Shown one piece after another: positions 55,456 through 64,000 of a stretch of DNA of 64,000 nucleotides. The notes under the pieces are model-generated. The model worked only from the letters and a program-made list of their open reading frames with translations. It did no database searches and was not told the origin of the DNA. The number at the start of each line of letters is the position of its first letter. The stretch's first letter is position 1. The stretch is from contig NZ_JAFBDW010000002.1 in assembly GCF_016908415.1 (NCBI RefSeq), forward strand, positions 186,001-250,000. Direction: 5' to 3'. The DNA comes from Caldicoprobacter guelmensis (GTDB lineage Bacteria; Bacillota; Clostridia; Caldicoprobacterales; Caldicoprobacteraceae). Made by a program: the position numbers and the translations under genes.

Positions 55456-55917
55456 TTGGCAATAAGAAAAATTATGATATACGGCAAGGATGATGTGTTG
55501 CGCAAAAAGTCCAAACCGGTTGAGAAGATAGATAAAAGGGTTTTAGAGCTGCTTGATGACATGGCTGAAACCATGAGGCATGCCGATGGGGTGGGTTTGG
55601 CAGCTCCACAGGTGGGTATATTGCGGAGAGTGGTAGTGATTGATGTGGGCGAAGGCTTGATCGAGCTTATCAACCCCGAGATTGTGGAATCTTCGGGGGA
55701 GCAACGGGGGGCAGAAGGGTGCTTGAGCATCCCTGGGATAAGAGGCGAGGTTATACGCCCTGAAAGGGTAAAGGTAAAGGCCTTAAACAGAGAAGGGGAA
55801 CAAATAGAGGTCACTGGGACTGGGTTGCTTGCCCGGGCGTTGTGTCATGAGATCGATCACCTGGATGGGATACTGTTCATCGATAAAGTGGTGCCGGGAA
55901 CGCTGGTGGAGGGATAA
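55456..55917 (+). CDS. def: Peptide deformylase
   Basis: About 153 residues with the three PDF motifs: [18 protein letters not shown] (metal Cys) and CHEIDHLDG (metal His pair and catalytic Glu). It removes formyl from nascent N-termini. TTG 55456 gives the typical AIRKI start at a correct distance from AAAGGGA; ATG 55447 is an alternative. fmt, the enzyme adding the formyl group, follows 2 nt later. Confidence 0.96.
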   Translation: MAIRKIMIYGKDDVLRKKSKPVEKIDKRVLELLDDMAETMRHADGVGLAAPQVGILRRVVVIDVGEGLIELINPEIVESSGEQRGAEGCLSIPGIRGEVIRPERVKVKALNREGEQIEVTGTGLLARALCHEIDHLDGILFIDKVVPGTLVEG

Positions 55918-55919
55918 GC

Positions 55920-56909
55920 GTGCTCAAAATAGTGTTTATGGGGACGCCGGAGTTTGCCATACCGTCGCTTGAGGCCATTGTAAGCAGCGGCCATAAGCTG
56001 ATAGGGGTTGTTACCCAGCCTGATAAGCCCAAGGGCCGAGGGAAAAAGCTGGCATCGCCGCCTGTCAAAGAGTGGGCAACCGCCAGGAACATACCGGTCT
56101 ACCAGCCTGAGAAGGTAAGGGATCCGGAGTTTATCAAAATATTAAGGGGATTAGCGCCTGACCTCATAGTCACTGCTGCCTATGGGCAGATCTTGCCTAA
56201 GGAAATACTCGATATTCCACCTTTGGGCTGCGTTAACGTTCATGCATCTTTGCTTCCCAAGTACCGCGGTTCTTCCCCCATACAGCAAGCCTTGATGGAT
56301 GGGGAAACCGAGACGGGCATTACAATAATGTACATGGATGTGGGTATGGACACGGGCGATATAATACTCCAAAAGAGCATTCCTATATATCCTGATGAGC
56401 AGGCTGGTGAATTGCATGACCGATTAGCGGTACTGGGTGGGCAGGCGCTAGCGGAGGCGCTGAAGATGTTTGAGAATGGACGGCCTGAAGGACGGCCGCA
56501 GGAACATGATAAGGCCACTTACTGCAAGAAAATAGATAAATCCATGGGCAATATCGACTGGACACAGAGCGCTATACGCATCAAAAACCTGGTAAGGGGG
56601 CTTACGCCGTGGCCCGGGACCTTTACTTTTTTAGACGATCAGCGCATAAAAGTATGGAAGGTCCAGGAGTGGGAATACTCTAAACTGGGGACCTATATCC
56701 CTGGGCAGGTGGTGGCAGCAGACCAGCATCAGGGCTTAGTGGTGGCTTGTGGCGAGGGCTTTTTACGCCTCATTAAAATACAGGTGGAAGGCAAAAAGGT
56801 CATGGAGGACGTCGAATTTTTGAGGGGTAACCCTATAAAAGTAGGGGCTGTATTTAGGAGTGAGCCGATTTCAGAAGTGTCTCAGTTGTGGGAAGAAAAA
56901 GAGCAGTAG
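55920..56909 (+). CDS. fmt: Methionyl-tRNA formyltransferase
   Basis: The 329-residue enzyme has VFMGTPEFAIPSLEAI, VVTQPDKPKGRGKKL, NVHASLLPKYRGSSPIQ with the catalytic Asn/His, and the MDTGDI motif. It transfers formyl from 10-formyl-tetrahydrofolate to Met-tRNA(fMet). GTG 55920 lies 2 nt after def, indicating coupled translation. Confidence 0.96.
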   Translation: MLKIVFMGTPEFAIPSLEAIVSSGHKLIGVVTQPDKPKGRGKKLASPPVKEWATARNIPVYQPEKVRDPEFIKILRGLAPDLIVTAAYGQILPKEILDIPPLGCVNVHASLLPKYRGSSPIQQALMDGETETGITIMYMDVGMDTGDIILQKSIPIYPDEQAGELHDRLAVLGGQALAEALKMFENGRPEGRPQEHDKATYCKKIDKSMGNIDWTQSAIRIKNLVRGLTPWPGTFTFLDDQRIKVWKVQEWEYSKLGTYIPGQVVAADQHQGLVVACGEGFLRLIKIQVEGKKVMEDVEFLRGNPIKVGAVFRSEPISEVSQLWEEKEQ

Positions 56910-56980
56910 ACTACAGGAGATGTTGTTGCATTGTCGGAGATAGCATAAAAGCATTTATGAAGAATTGCGGAGCGAATGTT

Positions 56981-58339
56981 ATGGATAATAAAGTAGATGT
57001 TGCAAGGGATGTTGCCTTGCAAATATTGAAAGAGGTAAATCATGACGGTAAGTATGCCAATATAAGCTTAAAGCACCATTTGAGAAGAGCCAAGCTGTCT
57101 AACAGGGATGCTGTTTTCGTGACCCAGCTCGTTTACGGTACTTTAGAACGACAGATCACCATTGATTGGATTTTGAGCAAGTTTTGCAGCTTAAAGCGGG
57201 CCAATCCTTGGGTGGTAAACATATTGAGGATGGGCTGCTATCAGATCATGTATATGGATAGGGTGCCCGACTTTGCGGTTTGTGATGAAGCGGTCAAGCT
57301 GTGCAAGAAATACTGCAATAAGACTTTAGCTGGCTTTGTAAACGGCGTGCTGAGGAACGTAGTAAGGCACAAGCATGATATTTCTTTTCCTTCAAAGGAA
57401 AACGATCCTGTGCTCAGCCTTTCGCTTACCTATAGTTATCCTTCTTGGCTTGTAAGAAAGTGGATTAGTGACTACGGTGTAACGGTGGCAGAAGGTTTGA
57501 TGATGCCTGTTGAAGGTGATCAAAATTGTGTTACAGTAAGAATCAATAAAAACAAGATCACGAAGGATGAGCTCAAAGAGCAGTTCGCTCTTCAGGGCAT
57601 CCAGTTTGAAGATGGTCTGTATATGAAGGACGAGTCTTTAAGGCTTCGGTTTGTTGGCGATATTGAAACCAACCCCCTGTATGCGGAAGGCTTTTTCACG
57701 GTGCAGGGCGAGAGCTCCATGTTGGTTGTCCGCGTTCTTGAGCCCCAGAAGAACGAGCTTATTATAGATGCATGCAGCGCTCCAGGGGGCAAGGCCACGT
57801 ATATGGCTGAGCTTATGGGAAATGAAGGGCGTATACTGGCATGGGATGTACATCCTCAACGGGTTGAACTGATAATGCTTAATGCCACCAGGCTGGGAGC
57901 TACTATCGTTGAGCCGATGATACAAGACGCCGCAGAGTTTCGGGCAGGCCTTGAGGGGCAGGCTGATCGTGTGCTAATAGATGCCCCGTGCAGCGGATGG
58001 GGGGTTATATACAAAAAGCCTGATATAAAAAACCGCATAAGGCCAGAAGGGCTTCATGAGCTATATGCCCTGCAAGGCCGCATAATTTCCACCTGTTCTC
58101 GCTATGTAAAACCAGGGGGTGTGCTGGTTTACAGCACATGCACTATGAATGTAGATGAAAATCAGAGGGTGATTGAGAGGTTTTTGCAGTCTAATCCCCA
58201 CTTTACATTGGATGACTTTACGCATTTATTACCGGAAGGGTTGAAAAATTCGGTCATTCGACCGGGAATGATTCAGCTCATCCCTTCCAGGGATAGAATA
58301 GATGGTTTTTTCATTGCCAGGCTAAAAAGGATGGGGTGA
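56981..58339 (+). CDS. rsmB: 16S rRNA (cytosine967-C5)-methyltransferase
   Basis: About 452 residues: a NusB-like RNA-binding N-terminus (ARDVALQILKEV...NISLKHHL), then a SAM-dependent domain with DACSAPGGKATYMAEL, DAPCSGWGV (first catalytic Cys) and YSTCTMNVDENQ (second Cys). ATG 56981 matches the family start; the longer frame from 56888 overlaps fmt and adds 31 residues unlike the family. The stop overlaps rlmN. Confidence 0.94.
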   Translation: MDNKVDVARDVALQILKEVNHDGKYANISLKHHLRRAKLSNRDAVFVTQLVYGTLERQITIDWILSKFCSLKRANPWVVNILRMGCYQIMYMDRVPDFAVCDEAVKLCKKYCNKTLAGFVNGVLRNVVRHKHDISFPSKENDPVLSLSLTYSYPSWLVRKWISDYGVTVAEGLMMPVEGDQNCVTVRINKNKITKDELKEQFALQGIQFEDGLYMKDESLRLRFVGDIETNPLYAEGFFTVQGESSMLVVRVLEPQKNELIIDACSAPGGKATYMAELMGNEGRILAWDVHPQRVELIMLNATRLGATIVEPMIQDAAEFRAGLEGQADRVLIDAPCSGWGVIYKKPDIKNRIRPEGLHELYALQGRIISTCSRYVKPGGVLVYSTCTMNVDENQRVIERFLQSNPHFTLDDFTHLLPEGLKNSVIRPGMIQLIPSRDRIDGFFIARLKRMG

Positions 58340-58341
58340 CC

Positions 58342-59403
58342 ATGGAAGGAAAGCAGGATATTTTGAGTTTGTCGTCTGAGGAAGTGCAGCAAGCAGTACA
58401 GGCGTTGGGGCAGCCGCATTACCGGGCTCAGCAGATACTTCAGTGGCTCCACAGGGGTGTAAAGAGTTTTGATGAGATGACCGATTTGCCAAAGGCTTTG
58501 CGCGAGCTTTTGGCAGAGCGGTTTTATATAGTAAATCTCAGGATGCTGGATAAGCGCACATCACGTGCTGGGGATGCGACCAAGTATTTGTTTTTGCTTG
58601 AGGACGGTAATACGATTGAAAGCGTAGTGATGCGGTATAACTATGGCAATTCCCTTTGTCTTTCCACCCAGGTTGGGTGTAGGATGGGGTGTAAGTTCTG
58701 CGCATCCACCATTGGAGGGTTGGTTCGCAACCTTTCGGCAGGAGAGATGCTGGCGCAGGTTATAGAGGTGAACAGTGACCTTGAAAATTCCGGGGAACGC
58801 AGGGTGGGCAATATAGTGCTAATGGGCATAGGTGAACCACTAGATAATTACGATAATACCGTCAAATTCATTAAGATGGTGCATTACCCCCAGGGGCTCA
58901 ACATGAGTTATCGCAGGATTACGCTGTCAACCTGTGGGCTTGTGCCCAAAATGATGGACTTGGCGGAAGAGGGGTTACCCATTACCCTCTCTGTTTCACT
59001 TCATGCTCCAAATGACGAGTTGAGGAAGCTTATTATGCCGGTTGCTTCGGCATACTCGATTGACGAGATATTTAAAGCCAGCAGGTATTACTTTAAAAAG
59101 ACAGGTAGAAGGGTGACTTTTGAATATGCCTTGATCAGCGATTTGAATGACCGCGAGAGGGATGCTATTGAATTGGCTCGAAAGCTAAGAGGTTTTCCGT
59201 GCCATGTGAATATCATTCCATTGAATGTTGTCAGAGGAGTGGGATACAAGCGTAGTTCACCGGCTGTTGTGGAAAGGTTTGTTTCGGTATTGAAATCCCA
59301 GGGGATTGCTGTTACCAAGCGTAGGGAGCTGGGGCTTGATATAGAGGGTGCCTGTGGCCAACTCAGAAGGAGTTATATTAAGCAGGCTGAGGTTGAGAGG
59401 TGA
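58342..59403 (+). CDS. rlmN: Dual-specificity 23S rRNA/tRNA adenine-C2 methyltransferase, radical SAM
   Basis: About 353 residues with the radical SAM cluster CRMGCKFCAS, GGLVRNLSAGEM, VLMGIGEPLDNYDN and the catalytic C-terminal Cys in DIEGACGQL. RlmN methylates A2503 of 23S rRNA and A37 of some tRNAs. The start codon (ATG 58342, or GTG 58336 overlapping the rsmB stop) indicates coupling. Confidence 0.96.
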   Translation: MEGKQDILSLSSEEVQQAVQALGQPHYRAQQILQWLHRGVKSFDEMTDLPKALRELLAERFYIVNLRMLDKRTSRAGDATKYLFLLEDGNTIESVVMRYNYGNSLCLSTQVGCRMGCKFCASTIGGLVRNLSAGEMLAQVIEVNSDLENSGERRVGNIVLMGIGEPLDNYDNTVKFIKMVHYPQGLNMSYRRITLSTCGLVPKMMDLAEEGLPITLSVSLHAPNDELRKLIMPVASAYSIDEIFKASRYYFKKTGRRVTFEYALISDLNDRERDAIELARKLRGFPCHVNIIPLNVVRGVGYKRSSPAVVERFVSVLKSQGIAVTKRRELGLDIEGACGQLRRSYIKQAEVER

Positions 59404-59419
59404 GAGGTGAGAGGGGGAC

Positions 59420-60181
59420 GTGAGGTTGGTATTTAGTGCTTACAGCCATCCAGGTAAGGTGAGAAAGAACAACGAAGACTACTTTTTTATCCCCACTGCT
59501 GGAGCGCAGGTAAAAAATTTGATGATGGTGGCCGATGGGATGGGTGGTCACAATGCTGGGGATGTGGCTAGCCGCATGGTGGTCGAGGCAATAGTTGAGT
59601 ATTATTCCAAGAATTCGCACAAGGTTATGTCGATAGAGCAGGCCAGGGACTTGGTATTGAAATCCATTCAGCATGCCAATGGGAGGGTATACAATCAGTC
59701 TAGGACAGTAGATGCTTACAAGGGTATGGGTACCACCCTTACCCTTGCCTATTTTTTTGACCACAGGGTATGCATAGGCCATGTAGGGGACAGCCGTGCC
59801 TATCTCATACGCCATAGGTCGGTTAGTAAAATTACCAGGGATCATTCACTGGTTCAGGAGTTGCTAGAAAAAGGCAAGATCACTCAGGAAGAGATGGACA
59901 GCCACCCCCAAAAAAACATCATCACTCGCGCCTTGGGTACTGCTGAGGAAGTGGCGGTTGATTATTACGAGGTGGAACTGGAAGACAATGATATAATAGT
60001 CTTATGTACTGATGGTTTAAGCAACCACGTGGATTTAAATAAGAATGTAGATCTATTTTATTCTACAGAGTCGCTAGATGAAATTACTTCGAGTTTGGGG
60101 GAAATGGCGCTGGAAGCAGGAGGCGCCGACAACGTGACCGTGGTTATGGCCAAGTACTCCTGTGCGACGGAAAAGAGGTGA
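59420..60181 (+). CDS. prpC: PP2C-type protein serine/threonine phosphatase
   Basis: The 253-residue PPM phosphatase has RKNNEDYFF, VADGMGGHNAGDVAS, GMGTTLTLAY, GHVGDSRAYLI and LCTDGLSNHVD, with the acidic residues that bind two Mn/Mg ions. It reverses phosphorylation by the adjacent kinase. GTG 59420 follows GAGAGGTGAGAGGGGG. Its stop overlaps the kinase start by 4 nt. Confidence 0.95.
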   Translation: MRLVFSAYSHPGKVRKNNEDYFFIPTAGAQVKNLMMVADGMGGHNAGDVASRMVVEAIVEYYSKNSHKVMSIEQARDLVLKSIQHANGRVYNQSRTVDAYKGMGTTLTLAYFFDHRVCIGHVGDSRAYLIRHRSVSKITRDHSLVQELLEKGKITQEEMDSHPQKNIITRALGTAEEVAVDYYEVELEDNDIIVLCTDGLSNHVDLNKNVDLFYSTESLDEITSSLGEMALEAGGADNVTVVMAKYSCATEKR

Positions 60182-62094
60182 AGCCTTTGCTGGGACGGAT
60201 TTTAGGTGGGAGATACGAGCTGGAAGAGAAGATCGGCAGTGGGGGCATGGCCATCGTTTATAAAGCCAAGTGCCATTTGCTCAAAAGGCATGTAGCCGTT
60301 AAAGTGCTCAGACCCGAGCTGGTGGAAGATGAGGAATTTGTAGCGCGCTTTAAGAGGGAATCCCAGGCAGCGGCCAGCCTTTCTCATCCCAATATCGTGA
60401 ACATTTACGATGTGGGCGAGGAGAACGGCGTATATTATATAGTAATGGAGTACATCAAGGGGAAGACGCTAAAGGAGTATATTCGTGAGAAAGGGAAGCT
60501 TGACTGGGAGGAAGCTGTTCGCATTGCCATCCAGATATGTTCTGCTCTCAAACACGCTCATAAAAACGGTATCATACACCGTGACATAAAGCCTCAAAAC
60601 ATACTCGTCAGCGAAGACGGTACTGTCAAGGTTACGGATTTTGGTATAGCACGAGCTGTTACCTCTGCCACTGTCACCATGGCAGGAACCAATGTTATGG
60701 GTTCAGTGCATTATTTTTCACCTGAACAGGCCAGAGGAGGGCATGTGGATGCCAAATCTGACCTTTATTCTCTGGGTATAGTGTTGTATGAGATGGTGAC
60801 GGGTACTGTTCCGTTTGAGGGCGATACCGCTGTTTCAGTAGCTTTGAAGCATATTCAAGAAAAGGTTAAGCCTCCGGGAGAGCTCAATCCTGATATTCCC
60901 AAAAGCCTTCAGGATGTCATAGAGAAAGCTATAGAAAAAGACCCCAATAAGCGTTATCAAAGTGCAGGTGAGATGATAAAGGATTTACAAAGGGTGCTTA
61001 AAGAGCCCAACGGCAGTTTTGTCATACGCAGTAGCGACAGCAACGATATGCCCACGCAGGTTTTCAAGCCGGTTAACGCTGAAAATAGGCTTCAAGAAGG
61101 TTTTGAAGAGAAAAAAAGGAAGCGTTTTGGATGGGTAAAGCCTCTATTCATTGCACTCCCTTTAATCCTCATATTAGCGCTATTTTACTATATAGGCAGT
61201 CAGATATACGAGAAGCATTTTGTAGTGGAAGATGTCGAAGTGCCAAAGGTAGTAGGGTTGAATGAACAGGATGCCGAAAGATTGCTGCAGGAACACAATT
61301 TAGTCATGAAGGTTATCGAGAGGAAAAACAGCAACCAGGAGGAGGGGGTAATACTTTATCAGGAACCGGCCGAGGGCATAAAGGTGAAGCCATATTCAGC
61401 GGTGAATGTGGTGGTCAGTCTAGGACCCAGGAAAGTAATAGTGCCAAATGTAGTCGGATTTTCCCAGAGAGATGCCGAGATAGCGCTGGAGAATGCTGGG
61501 CTTGAAGTAGGACCTCCACAGTATGTTGAAAGCGATAAACCTCCTGGAACAGTAATCAGGCAAAGCATTCAACCAAATACCGAAGTGGTAGAAAACACCG
61601 AAATTGTGCTTGTCATAAGCAAAAAGCCGGATGTAGAACTGATTGAGGTACAAGAGTACGTTGGGCTTAAAGAAGATATTGCCCGTGAGCTAATAGAAGG
61701 TATAGGCCTTGTGGTGGGCAAGGTCACCAAGGATTACAATCAAGAATATCCTGAGGGTATAGTATACAAGCAAAATCCACAGCCAGGCAATAAGGTGGAA
61801 CCAGGCAGCGAAGTTGAGTTGTGGGTGAGTTTGGGACCGGTACCCTCTTATCCCAAGGTTTTAGAGATTGACCTCAGTCAGTACAAAAGTGGCCAAGATG
61901 AGGATGGCAGCGTAAAGGTCACGGTAAAGAGGGCAGATGGGCAGCTGGTGTATGAAGGTGAACACGCGTTGGCTGAAGGTATCATATCCATAAGCCTTGA
62001 AGGTTCAGGCGTTGTACGCTACATTATATATATAGATGGACAACCGGTAAAGGAAATTCAGGTAGATTTTACAAAAAGGGAAGATGCAGGTTGA
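60178..62094 (+). CDS. prkC: PASTA-domain serine/threonine protein kinase
   Basis: The 638-residue protein has a cytoplasmic kinase domain (IGSGGMAIVYKAK, VAVKVLRPEL, HRDIKPQN with catalytic Asp136, VTDFGIARA), one membrane helix (around residues 322-340) and three extracellular PASTA repeats (VPKVVGLNEQDAERLL, VPNVVGFSQRDAEIAL, and a third beginning EYVGLKEDIA). A beta-rich C-terminal domain follows. PrkC senses peptidoglycan fragments and controls growth and spore germination. It overlaps prpC and rsgA, forming the standard phosphatase-kinase-GTPase trio. Confidence 0.95.
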   Translation: MKPLLGRILGGRYELEEKIGSGGMAIVYKAKCHLLKRHVAVKVLRPELVEDEEFVARFKRESQAAASLSHPNIVNIYDVGEENGVYYIVMEYIKGKTLKEYIREKGKLDWEEAVRIAIQICSALKHAHKNGIIHRDIKPQNILVSEDGTVKVTDFGIARAVTSATVTMAGTNVMGSVHYFSPEQARGGHVDAKSDLYSLGIVLYEMVTGTVPFEGDTAVSVALKHIQEKVKPPGELNPDIPKSLQDVIEKAIEKDPNKRYQSAGEMIKDLQRVLKEPNGSFVIRSSDSNDMPTQVFKPVNAENRLQEGFEEKKRKRFGWVKPLFIALPLILILALFYYIGSQIYEKHFVVEDVEVPKVVGLNEQDAERLLQEHNLVMKVIERKNSNQEEGVILYQEPAEGIKVKPYSAVNVVVSLGPRKVIVPNVVGFSQRDAEIALENAGLEVGPPQYVESDKPPGTVIRQSIQPNTEVVENTEIVLVISKKPDVELIEVQEYVGLKEDIARELIEGIGLVVGKVTKDYNQEYPEGIVYKQNPQPGNKVEPGSEVELWVSLGPVPSYPKVLEIDLSQYKSGQDEDGSVKVTVKRADGQLVYEGEHALAEGIISISLEGSGVVRYIIYIDGQPVKEIQVDFTKREDAG

Positions 62095-62966
62095 TGGAGA
62101 AGGGGATCATAGTCAAAGGAGTAGGTGGATTCTATGATGTCTATTTAAACGGCAGCCTGTTGCGGTGCCTCCCCAGGGGTAAGTTCCGCAAACAGGGCAT
62201 TACTCCTATGGTGGGAGATGTAGTAGAAGTCAACGCTAAGGATGCAGTGATTGAGGCGATACTGCCGCGGAAAAATCAATTTAAGCGCCCATGCGTGGCT
62301 AACATTGACAATCTTGGCATTGTCATCTCAGTCAAACACCCTGATCCAGACTTGCTTTTGGTGGATAAGCTCATATTGGCGGCCAGGATGCACTCAGTAA
62401 AGCCTTTCATAGTGATAAACAAGATAGATTTAGCCGAGGGCGAGTCTGAAATAAAGGCTATTGAAGAGCAGTATCGTCGTTCGGGCTGCCAAATTTTTTG
62501 CATATCGTGTAAAGATGGGACTGGCATTGAAGAGCTCAAGCGCGGGTTGTACAGCGGTATTACCACATTTGCCGGGCAGTCGGGAGTGGGCAAGTCATCG
62601 CTGATCAACCGGCTCTATCCTGATATATCGCGCGAGGTGGGGGATATAAGTGAGAAGACCAAGAGGGGTAAACACACCACCCGGAGCGTAGAGCTTCTCG
62701 TATTACCTGATGGCAAGATGTTGGTAGACACCCCTGGTTTTAGCGCTCTGGAGGTGGACCTCATGCAACTCGAGAAGGTTCAACTCTATTATGAGGAATT
62801 CGTTCCATATGCTGATCAATGCAGGTTCCCAAATTGTATGCACTACCGCGAACCTCACTGTGCGGTAAAGCAGGCAGTGCAGCAAGGTGGGATCCATGAG
62901 ATGCGCTACCAACGGTATATCAGAATTTTGGAGGACATATACGAAAAGAGGAGGGAGCAGAAATGA
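62094..62966 (+). CDS. rsgA: Ribosome small-subunit-dependent GTPase
   Basis: About 290 residues: an OB-fold N-terminus, a circularly permuted GTPase ([10 protein letters not shown] before [16 protein letters not shown], then DTPGFS) and a C-terminal zinc site (CRFPNCMH and HCAVK). RsgA helps 30S subunit maturation. ATG 62094 overlaps the kinase stop; TTG 62091 is possible. The stop overlaps rpe by 4 nt. Confidence 0.95.
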   Translation: MEKGIIVKGVGGFYDVYLNGSLLRCLPRGKFRKQGITPMVGDVVEVNAKDAVIEAILPRKNQFKRPCVANIDNLGIVISVKHPDPDLLLVDKLILAARMHSVKPFIVINKIDLAEGESEIKAIEEQYRRSGCQIFCISCKDGTGIEELKRGLYSGITTFAGQSGVGKSSLINRLYPDISREVGDISEKTKRGKHTTRSVELLVLPDGKMLVDTPGFSALEVDLMQLEKVQLYYEEFVPYADQCRFPNCMHYREPHCAVKQAVQQGGIHEMRYQRYIRILEDIYEKRREQK

Positions 62967-63619
62967 TCAAGATAGCCCCCTCAATACTTTCAGCGGATTT
63001 TTCCAGGCTGGGTGAGGAAGTCAAGAGGCTGGACCAGGGGGGTGCTGACATGGTACACATCGATGTCATGGACGGCCATTTTGTGCCCAATATCACCATA
63101 GGGCCTCTGGTGGTCAAAGCCATACGCCCTTATACCAAGCTGCCTTTTGATGTGCATCTTATGATGGACAACCCTATGACATTTGTGGATGCCTATGTGG
63201 AAGCAGGGGCTGACAGCATAACTGTACATGCTGAGGTGCTGCCCCACCTTCACAGGGCGATACACTATATAAAGAGCTTGGGCGTAAAGGCTGCTGTTGC
63301 TTTAAACCCGTCTACACCCTTAAGCATGCTGGAATACATATTGGGAGATGTGGATATGGTATTGGTGATGACGGTAAATCCGGGGTTTGGCGGCCAAGAA
63401 TTTATTCCTGCCATGATGGGGAAACTGAGGCAGCTGGTTGAAATGCGCAGCGCATACGGTGCCAATTTTAGTATACAGGTGGATGGGGGAATCGGGCTGT
63501 ACAATATCAGAGATGTGGTAAAAGCGGGGGCCGAGGTTATAGTAGCCGGGTCTGCTGTCTTTGGCGCTAAAGACATAAAAGGCATTATAGAGGCCATGAG
63601 GCGAGAGGCGATATCGTGA
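62963..63619 (+). CDS. rpe: Ribulose-phosphate 3-epimerase
   Basis: The 218-residue TIM barrel has [54 protein letters not shown] and VDGGIGLYN. It interconverts ribulose 5-phosphate and xylulose 5-phosphate in the pentose phosphate pathway. It overlaps rsgA and thiN by 4 nt each. Confidence 0.97.
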   Translation: MIKIAPSILSADFSRLGEEVKRLDQGGADMVHIDVMDGHFVPNITIGPLVVKAIRPYTKLPFDVHLMMDNPMTFVDAYVEAGADSITVHAEVLPHLHRAIHYIKSLGVKAAVALNPSTPLSMLEYILGDVDMVLVMTVNPGFGGQEFIPAMMGKLRQLVEMRSAYGANFSIQVDGGIGLYNIRDVVKAGAEVIVAGSAVFGAKDIKGIIEAMRREAIS

Positions 63620-64000
63620 GGTTTTTAATAATTGCTAATGGAGAGGTTAAGGATATACAAAAGGTAAAAGCCATGTTGCCGCAAGTAGATTATGTAATTT
63701 GTGCTGACGGTGGTTTAAAGCATGCGCTGGAGCTGGGCCTTGTCCCTGATTTGATAGTAGGGGATTTCGATTCGTTAACTTACGATGTGTTACACAAATA
63801 TAGTATGGATGGTATTACGGTTAAACGGTATCCTACAGACAAGGACAAAACAGATATGCAGATAGCGGTTGACACGGCCGTAGAGATGGGAGCCAGCCAG
63901 GTATTCTTATTAGGTGCCTTTGGAAGCAGGTGGGACCACTCCTATGCCAATATGTTAATGCTTTACAGGCTGGCAAAACGCGGAATAAAGGCCCAGATTT
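63616..64000 (+). CDS. thiN: Thiamine diphosphokinase, N-terminal part (cut by window end)
   Basis: From GTG 63616 the frame is open to the last base. It encodes [60 protein letters not shown] and [11 protein letters not shown], the family motifs with the metal-binding aspartates. The enzyme pyrophosphorylates thiamine to thiamine diphosphate. It overlaps the rpe stop by 4 nt and occupies the usual place after rpe in Firmicutes. Confidence 0.93.
   Translation, partial: MRFLIIANGEVKDIQKVKAMLPQVDYVICADGGLKHALELGLVPDLIVGDFDSLTYDVLHKYSMDGITVKRYPTDKDKTDMQIAVDTAVEMGASQVFLLGAFGSRWDHSYANMLMLYRLAKRGIKAQI

Overview
The window reads as a chromosomal segment of a Gram-positive, spore-forming anaerobe of the class Clostridia, possibly a Thermoanaerobacterales-like lineage. 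The evidence is the gene order trmK-nif3-zinc ribbon-rnpB on the left, the long run yloC-remA-gmk-rpoZ-coaBC-priA-def-fmt-rsmB-rlmN-prpC-prkC-rsgA-rpe-thiN on the right, a PdaB-like sporulation deacetylase, strong AGGAGG ribosome sites, and TTGACA/TATAAT promoters that often carry an extended -10 (TGTTATAAT). Species cannot be fixed from the sequence alone. No rRNA, tRNA, CRISPR array or intact transposase was seen.

Layout. 1-7.0 kb: tRNA/metal-centre housekeeping genes, RNase P RNA, a MATE exporter, DegV, a Sir2 deacetylase and a Phd/PIN (VapBC-like) toxin-antitoxin pair. 7.1-12.1 kb: a type IIA topoisomerase pair and a small membrane protein. 12.1-19.5 kb: an AT-rich defence island with a type III restriction-modification system, a decayed symporter remnant at its right edge, and a HEPN/MNT toxin-antitoxin pair bracketed by 21-nt direct repeats. 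19.6-25.0 kb: a TRAP transporter, an AIM24-family protein, an M23 peptidase and a bactofilin. 25-33.3 kb: an accessory region with a structured RNA, a truncated creatininase gene, two nearly identical MpsC/DUF2294 genes, a leader with riboswitch-like architecture, an adenylate kinase, a DUF4914 protein, purK-purE and a DUF3360 permease. 33.3-37.3 kb (minus strand): an Mrp-type cation/proton antiporter operon in the order E-F-G-(A/B fragment)-B-C-D, without the large MrpA subunit. 37.4-38.2 kb: a second copy of the structured RNA and a broken DUF4160/DUF2442 pair. 38.3-48.5 kb: PdaB-like deacetylase, tandem OB-fold protein, LysM protein, YerC/TrpR-family repressor, pcrA, ligA and a large amidase whose catalytic domain is split by a coiled coil. 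48.6-64 kb: an AIR-synthase-like gene, then the conserved housekeeping operon, leaving the window inside thiN.

Most notable signals. (1) Two copies (25.05 and 37.41 kb) of an about 77-nt RNA-like element whose sequence differences fall as compensatory or wobble changes in predicted helices; the family is not certain, and one hypothesis is a HEARO/omega-RNA-like element standing without a nuclease gene. (2) An amidase carrying an about 310-residue coiled coil inside the Amidase_3 fold. (3) Three further leader-like RNAs, upstream of degV, of the 26.3-kb gene and of yerC. (4) An Mrp operon with hydrogenase-module gene order but no hydrogenase. (5) Several insertion or decay scars in the accessory regions.
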